A stretch of 64,000 bases of DNA from Strobilurus pachycystidiatus. Taxonomy: Eukaryota; Basidiomycota; Agaricomycetes; Agaricales; Physalacriaceae. Position numbers and translations under genes: made by a program. The notes beneath the pieces are model-generated. The model was not told the DNA's origin. It ran no database searches and saw nothing but the letters and a program-made list of their open reading frames with translations. Shown in pieces: positions 1 through 12,700 of the stretch (positions within the stretch are counted from its first letter, which is position 1; each line of letters opens with the position of its first letter). Location: assembly GCA_019915135.1 (NCBI GenBank), contig JAHLMK010000017.1:434001-498000 (forward strand), in the 5' to 3' direction.

Positions 1-1279
1 CGGCGGATTTTGTGTTGAAGAAGGCGAGCGTTCTTGCCTCGTCGTCGTCTTCATCCTCGTCAGACCCCCGCCGTTTCTTCCGCTGACGCTCATTGTCGCT
101 GTCAGAGTATTCTGCCTCGGAGTCCGAGTCAACGACAAGCTTCTTGACACGCTTGCGCCTCGTAGGTTGCTCAGACATCGGCGTTTCTGGGGGCGGCGGC
201 TTTGGAGGCGCTTTTGAAATGGGTGTGGCGGTCGGTTTGACCTGGTGTTGCCAGATCGCAGACGCCTTTCCCTTCTCTCTCTGGGCCTCCCGCTGAGCAC
301 GAGTTGCCTCGTCGTACCCTTCGACACGCCCAACAATCTTGACTGGCGACGCAACATGCCCGTTCGTCGACGCGTTCGACACTGGCTTCTGCACCTTTGG
401 CGTCCACTGGGGATCGGACAACATGACAGATGCCTTGCTGAAATCACCGCCTGCCTGCAGCCACGCCGCCTTTATGCGGTCGAGAGGCTCGAGCGGCATG
501 GTCACCTTGAATTTCGTAAATGCGCTATCTGCGAACGGATCAGACCCTGAGGCAGTGGCGGGATTGGCTCGGACGAGGCGCGACCGCGCGGCGATTTCGG
601 CGGCGGGGTTTTCTGGGAGAGAGTCGTCGGACTCGGAGTCGCGAGACGGAATAGGTCGGCGGCGCTGGCCAGCGCGTTGGACGCCTGGGGACACGGGGTC
701 GCGGATTGATGATGGGTGGGAGTCAGATGTGGCGAGCCGCTTTCGTGGCGGGGCGCCGTTCGCGTGTCCGTCGCTGTCCTCACGTGGCCGGCGCAGCGAC
801 GACGATGATGCACGGCTGTTGGAGGTGGTGAAGCCGGTCGGGTTGAGGAGGGAGTCGGTAGCGCTCGACTTGGGGACATATGACCACATCCCGCCCAGTG
901 GATTGGGGCCAGGTGCCACGTCATTGCCATGGCCTGGTCGATATGGCTGGTATGGACCGGTGGAGGGAGCGAGGGGACTCGAGCTGGGCACCAGGATCGT
1001 GCCCTGGGCCGAGGGAGTCGACGGGGCGAAGAAGCGCGACGACACGGTGCCATCGCGCGACTGGACTGGCGGCAACGACGGCGGCGGCGGCGCAGAGGCC
1101 GCAGCGGACAGCGAGGAGGATCCGCGGACGTGATTAGGCTGTACAGGCGGCTTCCTGTTGTTCTTGAGTGTCTGAAGAGCGGCCTCTCTCTTGCAGGGAA
1201 AAAAGTCGTCTCAGTGCCACAGCACTCAGCGGCGACGACGAGCACGCACCTTGGCCTTTGCATCCATCACAGACGACAT
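1..1279 (-). CDS. Fun30/SMARCAD1-like chromatin remodeller, N-terminal part (partial)
   Basis: Exons 1250-1279 and <1-1189 (phase-0 intron 1190-1249) give about 405 residues before the window edge; the ATPase domain would lie to the left. The start is MSSVMDAKAK, splicing onto REAALQTLKN. A long Ser/Pro-rich disordered stretch follows, with a basic patch (PPRKRL). Around residue 250 there is a CUE-like helix segment (RIKAAWLQAGGDFSKASVML), then a Lys/Arg and acidic region (RRKRVKKL followed by SDSDNE). The last visible residues, ARTLAFFNTKSA, resemble the segment that precedes the ATPase core in Fun30/Fft proteins. Family knowledge: Fun30 ATPases slide or evict nucleosomes in DNA-end resection and heterochromatin upkeep. 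The assignment rests on the CUE-like segment, the FFNT motif and overall composition, because the helicase motifs are not in the window. It could instead be another large acidic nuclear protein. Confidence 0.6.
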
Positions 1280-2975
1280 CGTCGTAGGCGTCCTTTATTA
1301 TAAACAAGATAATGGGTATAGATGAAATAGAGCTGTCGAGGGTACAAGGCTGCCCCTGGTCAGAGCAGATCGCTGCTGGTGGTCATACAACAAGAGGCGT
1401 AAAACTCTAAACCACACACAGGCAATAGACATCACACCGAAGAAAAAACAGTGGCAACATGTGGATTAGAAACTACGAAATACATGCAGCACTGTACACT
1501 ACACATGAGACAAAGATGACAATGGACGAAGAGACCAGTGTCGACAGCAAACATCAGCAGGGGCGAATACAAGGAGCAGGTCGGGATACCGCCGCAATCC
1601 CAGTGGCTGGACCAGCGAATAGAGAGATGAACCTGATAGATAGTCTCGAAGGCGTAGATGAAGTCGGCAAGGTCGAGTGAGTGTCGGCCACCGCGCAACG
1701 CAATTCACAGGCAGTTACCAATGTAGAAGAAAAAGGTCGCCACAAAGAAATCACGACTCCACGACAGCGAACAAGCTGACGACGATGATACACACAGAAG
1801 GGTCCAGACGACTTTGTATGAAGACCTGAACTTGACACAGTGTTACGGTACAGCGACTGACGGCGGTAGCATGCACGCACCAGCACGACACTGTTGGTAG
1901 AGCAGATTCTCAGACAGGAAATGATGCATTTGAATCTGGAAAACAACAAAATTACCGATCCGGCAGTAAAACCCTTGGCACAAGCTCGATACGAGGGGGG
2001 TGGACTTGTAGGACTTGGACGGTACGCAGACGGTGATCTTATTCTCGCGCAATTCTACCGTGGAGAGCTGGAGAGAGTCAAGAGATAGACACTGCACAGA
2101 CACACATTGTGTACGACGAGGTTTCAGGTCCTGGAGAGTTGCCAGAACGGGGGAAACATGAGATACATCAGTCGCATTCGGTAGATAAAGCGACACACCT
2201 CAGGTGGCAGATCATGCAAACGGTTCAAGAAAATCGAGAAAAAAATTGCAGAAATTCGAGGTGTATTGTAGAGACTGCAAGAGTGACTTGTGAAAAGACT
2301 CGTGAGACCGTCGTCGCCACATCAACGTGAGAGAGAGATAAGACCATAGCAAGACAAACAGAGTGGATGCTATAGGTGTTCATATATATTGATGAGCGGA
2401 AGAGGCGCTGAGAGCGACATTCGGGAAGCGCGCTGGCAGCATGATGGGGGGGAGGAAGGAACTGTCAGGGCCTGGACCCTGAACTCCGCTGCTTTTGATG
2501 CCGGCAAGCGGGCCGAGGTCCGACTGCAGCTGCCGAGTAGTGCCGCTCAGCGCCACACCATAACGGGCGTGCTGCATACAGCTGCCAGTCCGTTTCTACA
2601 CTGTTCAGAGATCCTGCCCCAGCAGTAACTGGACAGTGTTGGCAGTAACGAGTAATCCTGCTCGTAGCAGACTGACGGAAACCTCATTCCACTGTATCTC
2701 AGCCCATAATATGTATAGATAGAGACCCGCAAGTCCAAGGCACCATGGCTAGCGCTAGCTGTCTTTGAAGTTTGGTTCGACTACTGTTACTCTGACAATG
2801 AATCATTGGACACTCTGACCTGACGGTGGCGCTGTGATGAATTATTGACAATGAATATGACTTGAGGCTCTGCCACGTGCTCGGCCGACGGACGGCATCT
2901 CACGGAACCAATGATGCGTAACACCTGCGTAAGCTGCGCATCGCACAGCACAACTCTGGCTTGCCTCTTCCCACA
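1280..2975. other. Intergenic stretch, no gene recognised
   Basis: Only short open frames without family resemblance occur on either strand. The longest are a 131-codon leftward frame (1554-1949) and a 117-codon leftward frame (1843-2196), and neither joins to neighbours through convincing splice sites. The left end must contain the promoter of the leftward Fun30-like gene. The right end contains the promoter of the rightward carrier-like gene. A TATA-like ATATATAT run lies near 2384. Confidence 0.5.
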
Positions 2976-4214
2976 ATGTTGGGTCTTTTCGATCTTGTCC
3001 TACTGATTGTGTCGATATGCTTGACACTCGCCATTATCGTTCCTCTAACGGGTGTCCTCGTCCGCTTCCGAGCCAACTACAATCCAAAGGGTCTACAATT
3101 GGACGCCGAAGGAGGCGCTGAGCCGCATACCGGTCAGTCTATCGAAATGCTCTCTGGTCATTGCGTGACTGAAGCTGCTGCTTAGGTCCTGTCATCAAAT
3201 CATATTTTGCCATGTTCAAGCGAGTCTACCAGATCGAGGTCAGAACACATGCGGCTACTTCTACCTGCATACTTATATGTCGCTTCTTAGGGTTGGGCGG
3301 GTCTATACAAAGGATTGAGTGGGTTCTATTCTTTTCCACCCTACCAGCTTATGCACATGCTCATCACACCTGTAGTGCCCACTTTCTTGAGCACTTTCAT
3401 CGTCACTCTCATGGTTCTGTTCTTTATGGATACTGAGAGGCCGCGTCATGGTACCTACCACGCACCCCAAGCCGGGATCCTTGGAACGTTGATCTATAGC
3501 GTTGGGATGATGCTCCTCGCGCTGCCAACCGCCATAATCACCTACCGGTGGGTAACAATCTCTATACACTACGGCATAATCCGGGTTTCTCACATCACTA
3601 CAGTGCGATCACAACGCCTCACAGACTTCCGTACTGGAATCCTGTCAAAGCTCTGCGCGTCCTCCTCACTCCTACGGAGCGCCGCAAGCCGTGGATTATA
3701 TACCTAACTCCCGGTCTTCTTGCCGCGGAAGTGCTGCACGTTGCCCTTGTAGTTCTGGGTTTGACTCCCTTGAGACGTCTCCTTCTCCCATCACCATCGG
3801 AGTCGGCCTCGTCATTCCCTGAAATATCGACATTCAAACTTGTCATGTACTTTGTAACTGTCGCCCTCTTCACCGCCGCTCTTACGCCGCTTGAAGTGAT
3901 AGCGACCAAACTGGCCATTCAACGCAACCACGCTTCTTCTGAATACAACTCTGTCTCTCAAGAAGTCGAAGGGGATGCAGAAGAAGTCGGCGAATTTGCC
4001 GGTGCTGAGGAGGATGTCATCGGGTGAGTGGGCCCGTCTCTGTAAAATGTCCGACGGATTTACCGTCATCTCCAGACTCCGCAGTGAAGAAGACCCCTAC
4101 GTGGGCTTCGTGGATTGCGCGAAGCGCATCCTTGACGAAGAAGGCTGGTCTGCCTTGTATCGCGCGTGGTGGATCACTTTCCTCGGCACGCTGAGCAGTG
4201 GCTTAACATACTAA
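2976..4214 (+). CDS. Mitochondrial-carrier-like (SLC25-type) membrane protein
   Basis: Exons 2976-3132, 3186-3238, 3291-3547, 3604-4023 and 4076-4214 encode 341 residues. The start is the first ATG (MLGLFDLVLL), directly followed by a membrane segment. Carrier signatures are visible but weak. A Gly-rich matrix-helix motif GWAGLYKGLSGF follows the first repeat (about residue 70), and a second copy, EEGWSALYRAWW, sits near the C-terminus after VGFVDCAKRIL. A PLEVIATKLAIQR stretch (about 255) resembles the Px[DE]xx[KR]x[KR] carrier signature. About six hydrophobic segments fit the usual 300-residue carrier. Family knowledge: SLC25 proteins move metabolites across the inner mitochondrial membrane or, in degenerate forms such as Ugo1, act in the outer membrane. 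The poorly kept signatures point to a divergent or non-transporting member; the substrate cannot be read from the sequence. Confidence 0.7.
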
Positions 4215-6902
4215 AGGAACGCCATTATCTGCTGTAATCCTGATTCTCCCTCGAAAAGAGAGAATTTATGCGCAAGCAATAGACTAACTCTCAGCATCGT
4301 AAGTTACGATTTCCCATGCCCACCTTTGCGTGTGCAATAGGTACGTACTTTTCGGAAGTCGCTCTGGGATCTTGGATATGGCTTCGGGTACGCCTGGGGT
4401 ACGCTTTCTGATGTCTCCATCTGCGAACGTTGTGAGTGAATTTCGCCGCCCTGTTCCATGAGTGTCAACGCCGATTACTAGGTGTTGCCGTGGGTCGCGC
4501 ATCCAAGTGAGTGTGTATTGCCGTGGAGGCTCTGATCAACTAACCTTGGTGATCTTGTTTGTCTAGAAGTTCTGGCGAGGCTTTGTCCGAGTTGAAGGAC
4601 CGAGCCCGCTTGGCGATGATGTCTTGGTTATGAGTTGCGCCCTGCCAGGCGTGCCCAGACGAAATCAACCCAGCGTCGGTCACAACGCGGTCACAAAAGA
4701 TGTATCCGGGGATTCCACCTATCATAGGTAGTGGGGAGCTCCGAGGAACTGGGGAGGTTACTGAGGCGACATATTGGCCACTCGTCGCGTCCAGCAGACT
4801 TCAGACTGAACATGAGAGAATAATGCTTACACAATCAGTAGGTGTGGAGCATTGCATTTTTTTTTTGAGAAAGTGATATTAATATTCAATATTGAGGATG
4901 CCGTTCATCGATCCCGTATACCTTATGTATATGGAACCGAACTGTGTTCGACGAAGGATCGGCACCTAAACATCCCGACACTCGTCAAATCCATCCTCTT
5001 CGCTCACTACAGTGTGAACACTGCCGACTTGTTGATGAAGGGCTCCATGGTTCAGCGATGATACACTTCGCGCCCGAGCTTATAACGTCCTGGTTTGTCT
5101 TGTTTGTTTGAAAGGTGTCGTCGAGTATCTCATCTTCACGTCTCGGCTTTTGTTTTGAACAAGAGCGAAGAACCAGTCAAAGCGGTGAAAATAGCTACGT
5201 GACACGGTGATATGACGCAAACTGGAGGTGATGTGTGTTGAGATCATACGGTCATAGGCGTCTCCGGTCTCGATTTGCGGGATTTCGTTGTCTGTCCTTC
5301 ATCCACTCTTCTTACCGCTGGTTGCGATGCTGAATCACGACATTCCAGCTTCTTTTTCTGGATCTGGTCGCCTATATATCAATCCGGTAGAGCCGTTCAA
5401 GCGACTGAAATATCTGTGTCGCGACGGCAGAATGACCGGAGTCTCGTACAATGTAAGTACATGAGCGTACAGGAAACGGTCAATCGTGCGGCTCCATTTT
5501 GCTTAAGGTGAGTTCTTTGATCATGGTTCGAAATAAGAGCACACCAGAGCACACACATGATGAATAGCGTGCATGGTATCCTGCCCACATTTTACAAGTC
5601 GTTTTGCTCCGTAAAAGTTCCGCGATCACTTTGATGTTATTCTTAGTCGATCAGACACCCATCGACGCCCACAGCTGATACCTAAATGTATGTTTAATCT
5701 ACGCAAAGAGGAAGATGGAAACCTGACGGATCGAGAGTCTCTAGAAGTTCTTTCAGACGCAGAGCTTCCACGCTAGCATTTTCATCCAGATGCGCCACAA
5801 TGTCGAGGCAAGCGTGCAAGTTCAGAGGCGACATCTGGTAATACCTGGCTATATCACTCGATTCGCATAGATTGAGCAATTCTCACAGCACATCGAAGTT
5901 TATTCAAGCAATCGGGGTCTGCCCATTACAGACATAACCCACCCCCAGTTGTTATTACTAACACTTCAAGGGATTCTGGGAGGGACCGTCCGATGACCGA
6001 AGCCAAGTGCCGGTGTTAAAAAGGACGATTTGCTCCTGTGAGCTAAGTATCTTGGCCACGTCTTTCTCTTGGCATTCCATGCGCAACAACAGTGCCTTGA
6101 TGGAGCTCGGAGAAGGTGTGGCCCTCTTAATTACCTCGACATCACGGTCAAGGCGCTTACACTCAAGTGAGACAAAAGTTGCATCCGTTCCGACCATGGC
6201 ACTGTGATATCCGTCGCGATTATTTTGGTACAGCTGGGAGGGTGGCGTTGAGACCAAGCAGAGTCTTCCGGAAAGCTGGCATACGCTAAATCATACGTGA
6301 TTTATCGTCACCAGATAACCCCAAGCTCCGGATATCCACTTGTCCCGCCGATAGTATGGCGTTCGCCTTGTTTGGTCCCCGAGACCTTGTCCCCGATCCA
6401 GGCATCCATTGTCGCACCTTCTCACGACTCAATCTATCGGACCGTTCTTCAGATCTTATTCATTCCGATACATAGGTAAATCTGCCTGCTCGCTTTTCCG
6501 TTAGCTCATCTTGGCGTTTGGTTCGTTTGTTAGCTTTACAACCGGCCCCGGGCTTGGAATCAGAGAGCCAGAACTTGACCAATACCAGGCTCCTGAACCA
6601 AACCAACTGATTCCCTCTCACTTCTCGTCTTCGGCCACAGCATACGGTCGTGATTGAGTCGGAATCACGTTGCGTAAGACCGTGAACGTCGACAAAGACG
6701 TCTTGCGGGAACTCTCAATCACAATCACACATTCATTGGCTCTCAAAATTTCCTTTCTCGGATACATTCGGTGTCATTCAAGATTTCGTTCATTTGTATT
6801 GTATCGAGCGCCAGCGACGGCTGATTTAGGAACCTGTATAAATACTGATTCTCGAGCCGGTAGCCTTAACTTCTAGCGTATCCTTCCCACCTGTCCCGAA
6901 CT
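4215..6902. other. Gene-poor stretch with doubtful leftward exons
   Basis: No gene could be assembled with confidence. Two leftward areas look mildly protein-like. One is 4284-4725, two open frames that do not join cleanly. The other is 5694-6257: a 99-codon frame at 5958-6257 containing RLDRDVEVIKR, and a 61-codon frame at 5694-5879 containing LHACLDIVAHL. The intron that should join the latter two (donor GTTAGT near 5959, acceptor near 5882) creates a stop codon. This may be a decayed gene or a misread model. An A/T run lies at 4856-4867. The rightmost 100 bp hold the promoter of the Zn2Cys6 gene. Confidence 0.35.
6837..6844 (+). promoter_or_regulatory. TATA box of the Zn2Cys6 gene
   Basis: TATAAATA lies about 60 bp upstream of the ATG at 6903, the usual place for a fungal core promoter with a short 5' leader. 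Confidence 0.55.
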
Positions 6903-8220
6903 ATGTCTTCCCAAACTGCACAGCGAAAGAAGAGGACTACTGCTAGCACTGCTGAAGAGCTCGAACACACCAAGTCGGAGTCCGAGGTTGATCACCGTAA
7001 AAGGTATACTGTCGCGACCTATCTTGGGGCACCGACTCTGATCAATTAGTAGGCGGCGCAACAGGACGACGCAATCATGCTTGAACTGTCATACGTCCAA
7101 GCGTATGGTATGCTCAGACATGTGTCGTCTGACGAGCTGCCAGTGCTAATCCGGCACTATGTAGTGCGACAGAAAGCGTCCCGCCTGCGCCAGATGCACC
7201 CAACTTGGACTTGTGAGTTGCTCGCACGAATTACCGAGGCGTTACCAATCAGAGCCTACAGACGGGCCTCTGTGTTTATGAAGTCGATGACCCGTCCCAG
7301 CGGTCAGACGCACACGATGAAAGCGCTCGATTGCTCAAGCGTGTGGCCGAATTAGAAGGCGTCATTCGCGAGGTTCGCTGCCCTGAGTTCCCAATTGGTC
7401 TTCATTCCACTGAAGACTCAATAGCTCAAAAACAAACCACATCCGAGATGGTCTCAGACAGTGAGGCCGTATCTTCCACCTCCCGAGCAAGCTGGGCCGT
7501 CGTCATTGGAGGGCTCATCGTCCACGACGCTACATCAAAGAAGAAAGACGGGAACGCCCTCGCTGTATCCACCCAGCATCGATACACATCCACTTTCTCC
7601 AGAAGGACAAAGTCACTCACCATACTTCAGTCCATCCTCCAACAGCACACCGTCGCCTGTTATGACACCTACGGATAGCGACTACAGTCTTGCAACGGGG
7701 GCGTTTCCCCGCAACGAACTCCAGGATCTAGATCTGGCCTCCATATTCCAGGACTATCCTGGCCTTGTGGGGGACATCCCATTCCACAATGAGCACGACA
7801 GCCATTGCGGATGCCTTAATGAGTCGTCCAGTTATGGTGCACTGCTGGAGCTATCGGTGAGACTGCGTAAAGCTGCCGATACCCTGGCGAGATCTCACAG
7901 TCATCGCGGTGGTATCAATTGCTCTCTCCAGGAAAAGGTGAACGAGCTTGACACATACGCCTCGTAAGTTTCTTGTCATTGCAGCGAATGGGCATTTATG
8001 ACACCTATCAAGGACATCGCTAGGCAACATTATCTTCCCACCTCATCCCATGTCCGGGAATCAGTATCATCCGGGCGGTTTCAGTCAGATTGGTGGGCAC
8101 CCAAGTAGCCAAGCCACGATTACGCCTCTTATTCTGCAGAGCACGGCACCTTGGGATGGATATATTTCCGACCTTTCTACGATCAACGATACCATGATGA
8201 ATTGGGAGCCAAGCAAATAA
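6903..8220 (+). CDS. Zn(II)2Cys6 fungal transcription factor
   Basis: Six exons (6903-7003, 7050-7107, 7165-7212, 7262-7372, 7425-7963, 8013-8220) give 354 residues. Splicing builds a complete zinc cluster at about residues 42-70: CLNCHTSKRMCDRK, then PACARC, then GLC, that is C-x2-C-x6-C-x5-C-x2-C-x6-C. The cluster is preceded by a basic run (RKSRRRNR) and followed by a short helix that could be a linker or dimer coil (SARLLKRVAELEGVIREL). The rest is Ser/Pro-rich (SPSSNSTPSPVMTP) and acidic (DLDLASIFQDYPG), as expected of an activation region. The family's usual fungal-specific middle homology domain is absent, so this is a short type. Family knowledge: such proteins bind CGG-type half sites and regulate nearby or remote metabolic genes. 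The target is unknown. Confidence 0.85.
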
Positions 8221-9745
8221 CCGTATGTCTCAACATCGGGAATGGCTTTCGACTCATACATCTTGAACATCTGGACTTGCATGAACGACTAATATTCTAC
8301 GTAACACTCGTTTTCTCCCTCGATTATTTAATTATTGTTCAGTGTACATTTCCCTTCAAGTTGTCAGTGTTCCTAGCTGTACTGTAAGTTGGTGTATTAC
8401 AAGAGTTTGTAACAACCAATATTTCACCATACATCTGCCTACAATTTTGGATACTGACAGATACCGTAAAGGTTTCCGATGCCGCATCAGGAGAAAGGAA
8501 GCTTCTGAGTCGGCTGTGAATTGAGAGCCTCGAGAACGCTACCGAAATAGCGTCAGCCCAGGAGTATAGGCTCAGGATCCCTTCTAAATGTAAAACTCGG
8601 ACATGCTGACCCCAAAGTAGTGTGTACTTCGTTTGCGGGACGATAATGCGCAAGCCACAGCTGAGCCACGTCCATTAATCCCCTGCGAATGGTGCCAAGA
8701 GGCGCCAAGCCTAATGGGCTGTCAGAAAAACGTCAGGTAACCCAAGCCAATGGATCGCCCATTCTTTCGAGATCGACAAGCGGGTAGGATAACAGACTAC
8801 TCTGAATGAACATTCACATTCATCTCGGCGGCTTTCCGGTATACTGAAGAAACATATCTCATGCGATTACATTCAAGCCAATCCATTTGTAGCTTTTGTC
8901 TTAAAACTGGGTTCAAGAATTGGTGTGGATACCAAGCGGAATTTGCCATCTGAACGTCGTGGCGGCATGCATGGATCAAGACGCGGTCAGAGACCAAGCT
9001 CAAGACTGCTAGAGCCCCGCAAAACTATACTCATGCGTTTGTGAGAGGAATCAACCCATCTTCTGTCTAGCAGGCAGGCAGACTCCGATTGTGAGTTCGC
9101 AAGCTCCTTGGCGCGAGGCATCCGTAATTCATTGATCGACAGCCAGCATCGCGCATGACGATGAGTGCCGTTGCGAGACGGATATAACACTCGACTGAGT
9201 ACCAACGCACTATATGCACTGCCTTCGGGAAGGGTCCCTTTCTGTACTGAGCCGCTGAATCCCACATTACTACGATTCCTCCAGGGACCTTGGAGACTGA
9301 ATGAAGACCGGCAGCATTGCCTCGCACATGTCGCTATCATGAGAGAAGCCAATCTCTTTCTCCAGTTATATATGCAGGTCCCAGGCCGAAATGGTGGTAT
9401 GCTTCAGTGCGTCGAGACTGCCAGCTCGTCCGCGATTGTACCAACTTACTTACCAAGAGTCAAAATTACCATATGGAGCTACCACTGCCACGGTCTCAGT
9501 TCTGACGCAAAATTGGAACTGTAACTAAGTCAGATAGTGGTACAGACTTACAAGGGCGATCCCAAATGATTACTAGATAATGTGCTCGAACGCGACGACA
9601 GCAAGGAGATACAGCTTGGAACTGTAACTAAGTCAGATAGCGGTACAGACTTACAAGGGGGATCCCAGATAATTACTAGATAATTTGCTCGAACGCGACG
9701 ACAGCAAGGAGATACAGCGATAACAAACAATTACTTTGATTAAGA
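8221..9745. other. Intergenic stretch with a tandem repeat
   Basis: This separates two convergent genes. It holds only short frames with no recognisable family, the longest being a leftward 121-codon frame at 8987-9352. A two-copy 103-bp tandem repeat (listed separately) sits at its right end, just downstream of the LSH-type gene. Confidence 0.5.
9513..9718. repeat. 103-bp tandem duplication (two copies)
   Basis: Copy 1 is 9513-9615 and copy 2 is 9616-9718. Both begin TTGGAACTGTAACTAAGTC and end GGAGATACAGC. By direct comparison they differ at about five positions of 103 and have no length difference, so the duplication is fairly recent. It lies 28 bp beyond the stop codon of the leftward LSH-type gene, so it is probably inside or next to that transcript's 3' end. 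Confidence 0.95.
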
Positions 9746-12700
9746 TTAACCGTCCGAATCACCCCATAAATCAGCCAAGACGCCCGTCGTCTCATTCTGA
9801 GGAGCCTCGTAGACAGCAAAGGCAGTCTTCTTGGTACCAAGTTCGTTCCCATTTCCGGCGGATGTCCAACCTTTCGTTCTGCTTGTGAACACGTCCGGAC
9901 TACGGTCCAAAAGGGCGTCCAAATCATGATCACTGATGATGTTTGCGGCGCCGCCGGTCTCTGGTATAGCTTCGATCTTTTCGCCTTCAAGGCGTAGCAG
10001 CGAGTTTGCCAACTCAGCCATAGTTTCCGCCTTCGTCTGTCGACCAGTCGCGATGGGGGCTTTAAACTTGCCTGGAGGGAAAAATCAGCATGTCATATAT
10101 ATTAAGGCTGTAAACCCGACCCACCCTTAGCGATAACGAGAGCCTCTAGTTTCTTCTTCTCGGTGGCCTTCTCCATGATCTTTGTCTCGATTGTGTGTGC
10201 ACTGACGAGGCGGAAAATCAGCACAGGCTTCTTCTGTCCGATACGGTGCGCTCGATCTTGGGCTTGAGCGTCCATTTGGGGATTCTGCATGCTGTTAGAC
10301 AATTGATTCTCAGCTCTACAGGAATCTCCGACTCACCCAGTCCTGATCATAGAAAATAACGGTATCCGCGGCGACTAGGTTGATTCCCAAGCCCCCTGCA
10401 CGGGTGCTCAGAAGGAACAGACAAGGTGCGTCAGGCGACGAGCCCCCGGTCTGAAATCTATCCATTTCTGATTTCCTAACGAGCGGCGGGGTCGACCCGT
10501 CTATGCGACATATTTGCCAGCCCTTCAACTCGCGAGCCCAGTCCTGAGAACAGAGGATCGATCAGCACGGACGGATTTATTGAAGTTGACTTGCTGACTA
10601 CTTACGTCAATGATGTCGAGCATCGAAGTGAACTGACTGAAAAGTAACACTTTGTGCCTTCTCCGAAAGAGCTCGTCGAGTAATCTCTGTAAGACCATCA
10701 TCTTCCCGCTGGTAGAGACAATCCTCTCGTCCAAAAGAGGCTCATGGGTCCGCGGGTCCAATGGCCAGTCGAACAGATAAGGATGCGAGCATACTTTCCG
10801 CAACTGCATGACAGTGTTCTGGAGTTTCATGTTGTTGACCTGTTTCGCTACAAATGACAGAACATGAGCACGAACAGCCAGATACTAGGACAATGACACT
10901 TACTCGCGACTTGGCGTTGATGGTCTTGGCCCAACGCCTCCAAATCTTCGGTCTTTCGTGGTACCCTCCTGCCCTTATCATCAATGGTCCCATTTTCAAG
11001 CATGTCGAAATACTCGTCGTCATCGCTATCGAGTACGTACGATGGCTTGCTGCCTTTCTCGCTTCTAAGCGTCCGCTTAGCGTCGACGTCGACCTTCATC
11101 TTGACTGGTGCAGTGGCCGTGTAGCCCCGTTTGCTCATCAGATGGGTACGTAGGCTTCCGTCGAGAACTTTATCATAAGTATCGCGTTGCGACACGCTAA
11201 GCGGGGCATAAAGAACGTATTCCTTCTTCGGAGGGAGACTGGTCTCTACATCCACTTTGAGACGACGTAACAGGAAAGGCTTGAGGATAGCATGCAAAGT
11301 ATCGATGATGTCGGTGGTACGTTTAGATCCGATGGTGCTCTTCATTGTAGGTAAACTGAACCTACAGAGCGCCAAGGTGAGACAAGACGACTCGAAAGAT
11401 CAAATGCGGAAGGAAATCGCACCATTCTTCGAATTGTTCTACATCGGTAAAGATTTCGGGCAGCACAAAGTTCAAGAGAGCCCAGAGCTCTGACAGGTTG
11501 TTCTGATGAGAGCCAAGTGAGAAGACACGTATCGGAATGAATGGGAATGCACCTACATGCAGTGGAGTTCCTGTCAAGATCATACGGCTCGCGTTATTGT
11601 ACTTCTTAATTTCACGCATGAGCTTGCTATCAAGGTTCTTGAGGCGGTGTCCTTCATCGACAACAATGTATCCCCAATTGTAGGCAGCCAAGTGAACCCG
11701 ATCCTTCATGATCATCTCGAACGTGGTAATCACGATGGGGAAAGTAGGAGGCTCTTCGTCTTCCTTCTCATTCTGCTCCGAGTCCCGCGGAGATGGCTCT
11801 GTGTCGCCAGCATGAAGTGGCTGATCCTTCGTCGGCGCAGGGGCTTTCGTCCTCCGACCCGCTGCTCGACCTCTCGCCTTACGCTTTGTAACAGCCTTGG
11901 CAGGGGCAGCTGCTTCCTTCGAGTTGGCTTGGTTGGAGCGAGGAATGCTGGACAATACAGTTCGTCGAAGGTCGGCTCGTTCGTCTGGAGTTCCGTGATA
12001 CATGCATACAGGAATCTGAAAAGTCGGATGAGGGCTTAGACTCTCGTAATGATCAGGGATACACTAACGTCCGGCGCAAACTTTTGGTACTCCTCAACCC
12101 AATTGTGAAGAACACTAAGCGGGCAGACGACCAGAAAGGCCTTTCCGTAGTTGCTTTGACGAAGATAGGCGCTGAAGGATATAGTTTGTAATGTCTGGCC
12201 TGAAACTGAGAATGTTGCATCACTTTAGAGGGTTGTTCGAACCTTTCCTAAGCCCATTTCATCGGCTGAAAGAGCAAAATGAGCTTCTTAGTAGCGCGGT
12301 GTTGAAGAGCTTCACTTGCCTAAAATTCCTGATATCCCTTCCTGATGCAAGGTTACCATCCACTGCAAACCCTCAAGTTGATAATCCTTCAGCTTCGCTC
12401 CAGTGACCAGGGTAGGTTGGGGGAACGTCTCTACAGCCCCTTCGTCGGCTGCATCGTCGCCGTCCGCGACAGTAGCCTCACTGAGATTGAGCCGTCTTTT
12501 CTTCTTCGAAGACTGGTTGTCGTCCTCATCGTCGGATTCAATAACTCTTTTCTTGCCCTTTCCTTTGCGCGTGCGCGGATTTGATGCTTTCGGGTGCTCG
12601 CTGTTTGCCTTGGCGTGTTTGGCGCGGGTGACTTGAAGATTCTCAAAGAGGGCATCAGCGTAATATCGCGACTTCTCCAGGACCCGGTTCAGCTGCGCGT

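Noticed and set aside
339..1133. 264-codon rightward open frame overlapping the Fun30-like gene
   Set aside because: It is antisense to a coherent leftward protein with CUE-like and FFNT segments. The rightward product is Gly/Arg/Asp-rich with no motifs, a by-product of GC-rich codons.
9165..9524. 119-codon rightward frame near the tandem repeat
   Set aside because: There is no family resemblance and no adjoining exon, and opposite-strand frames of similar length cover the same DNA.
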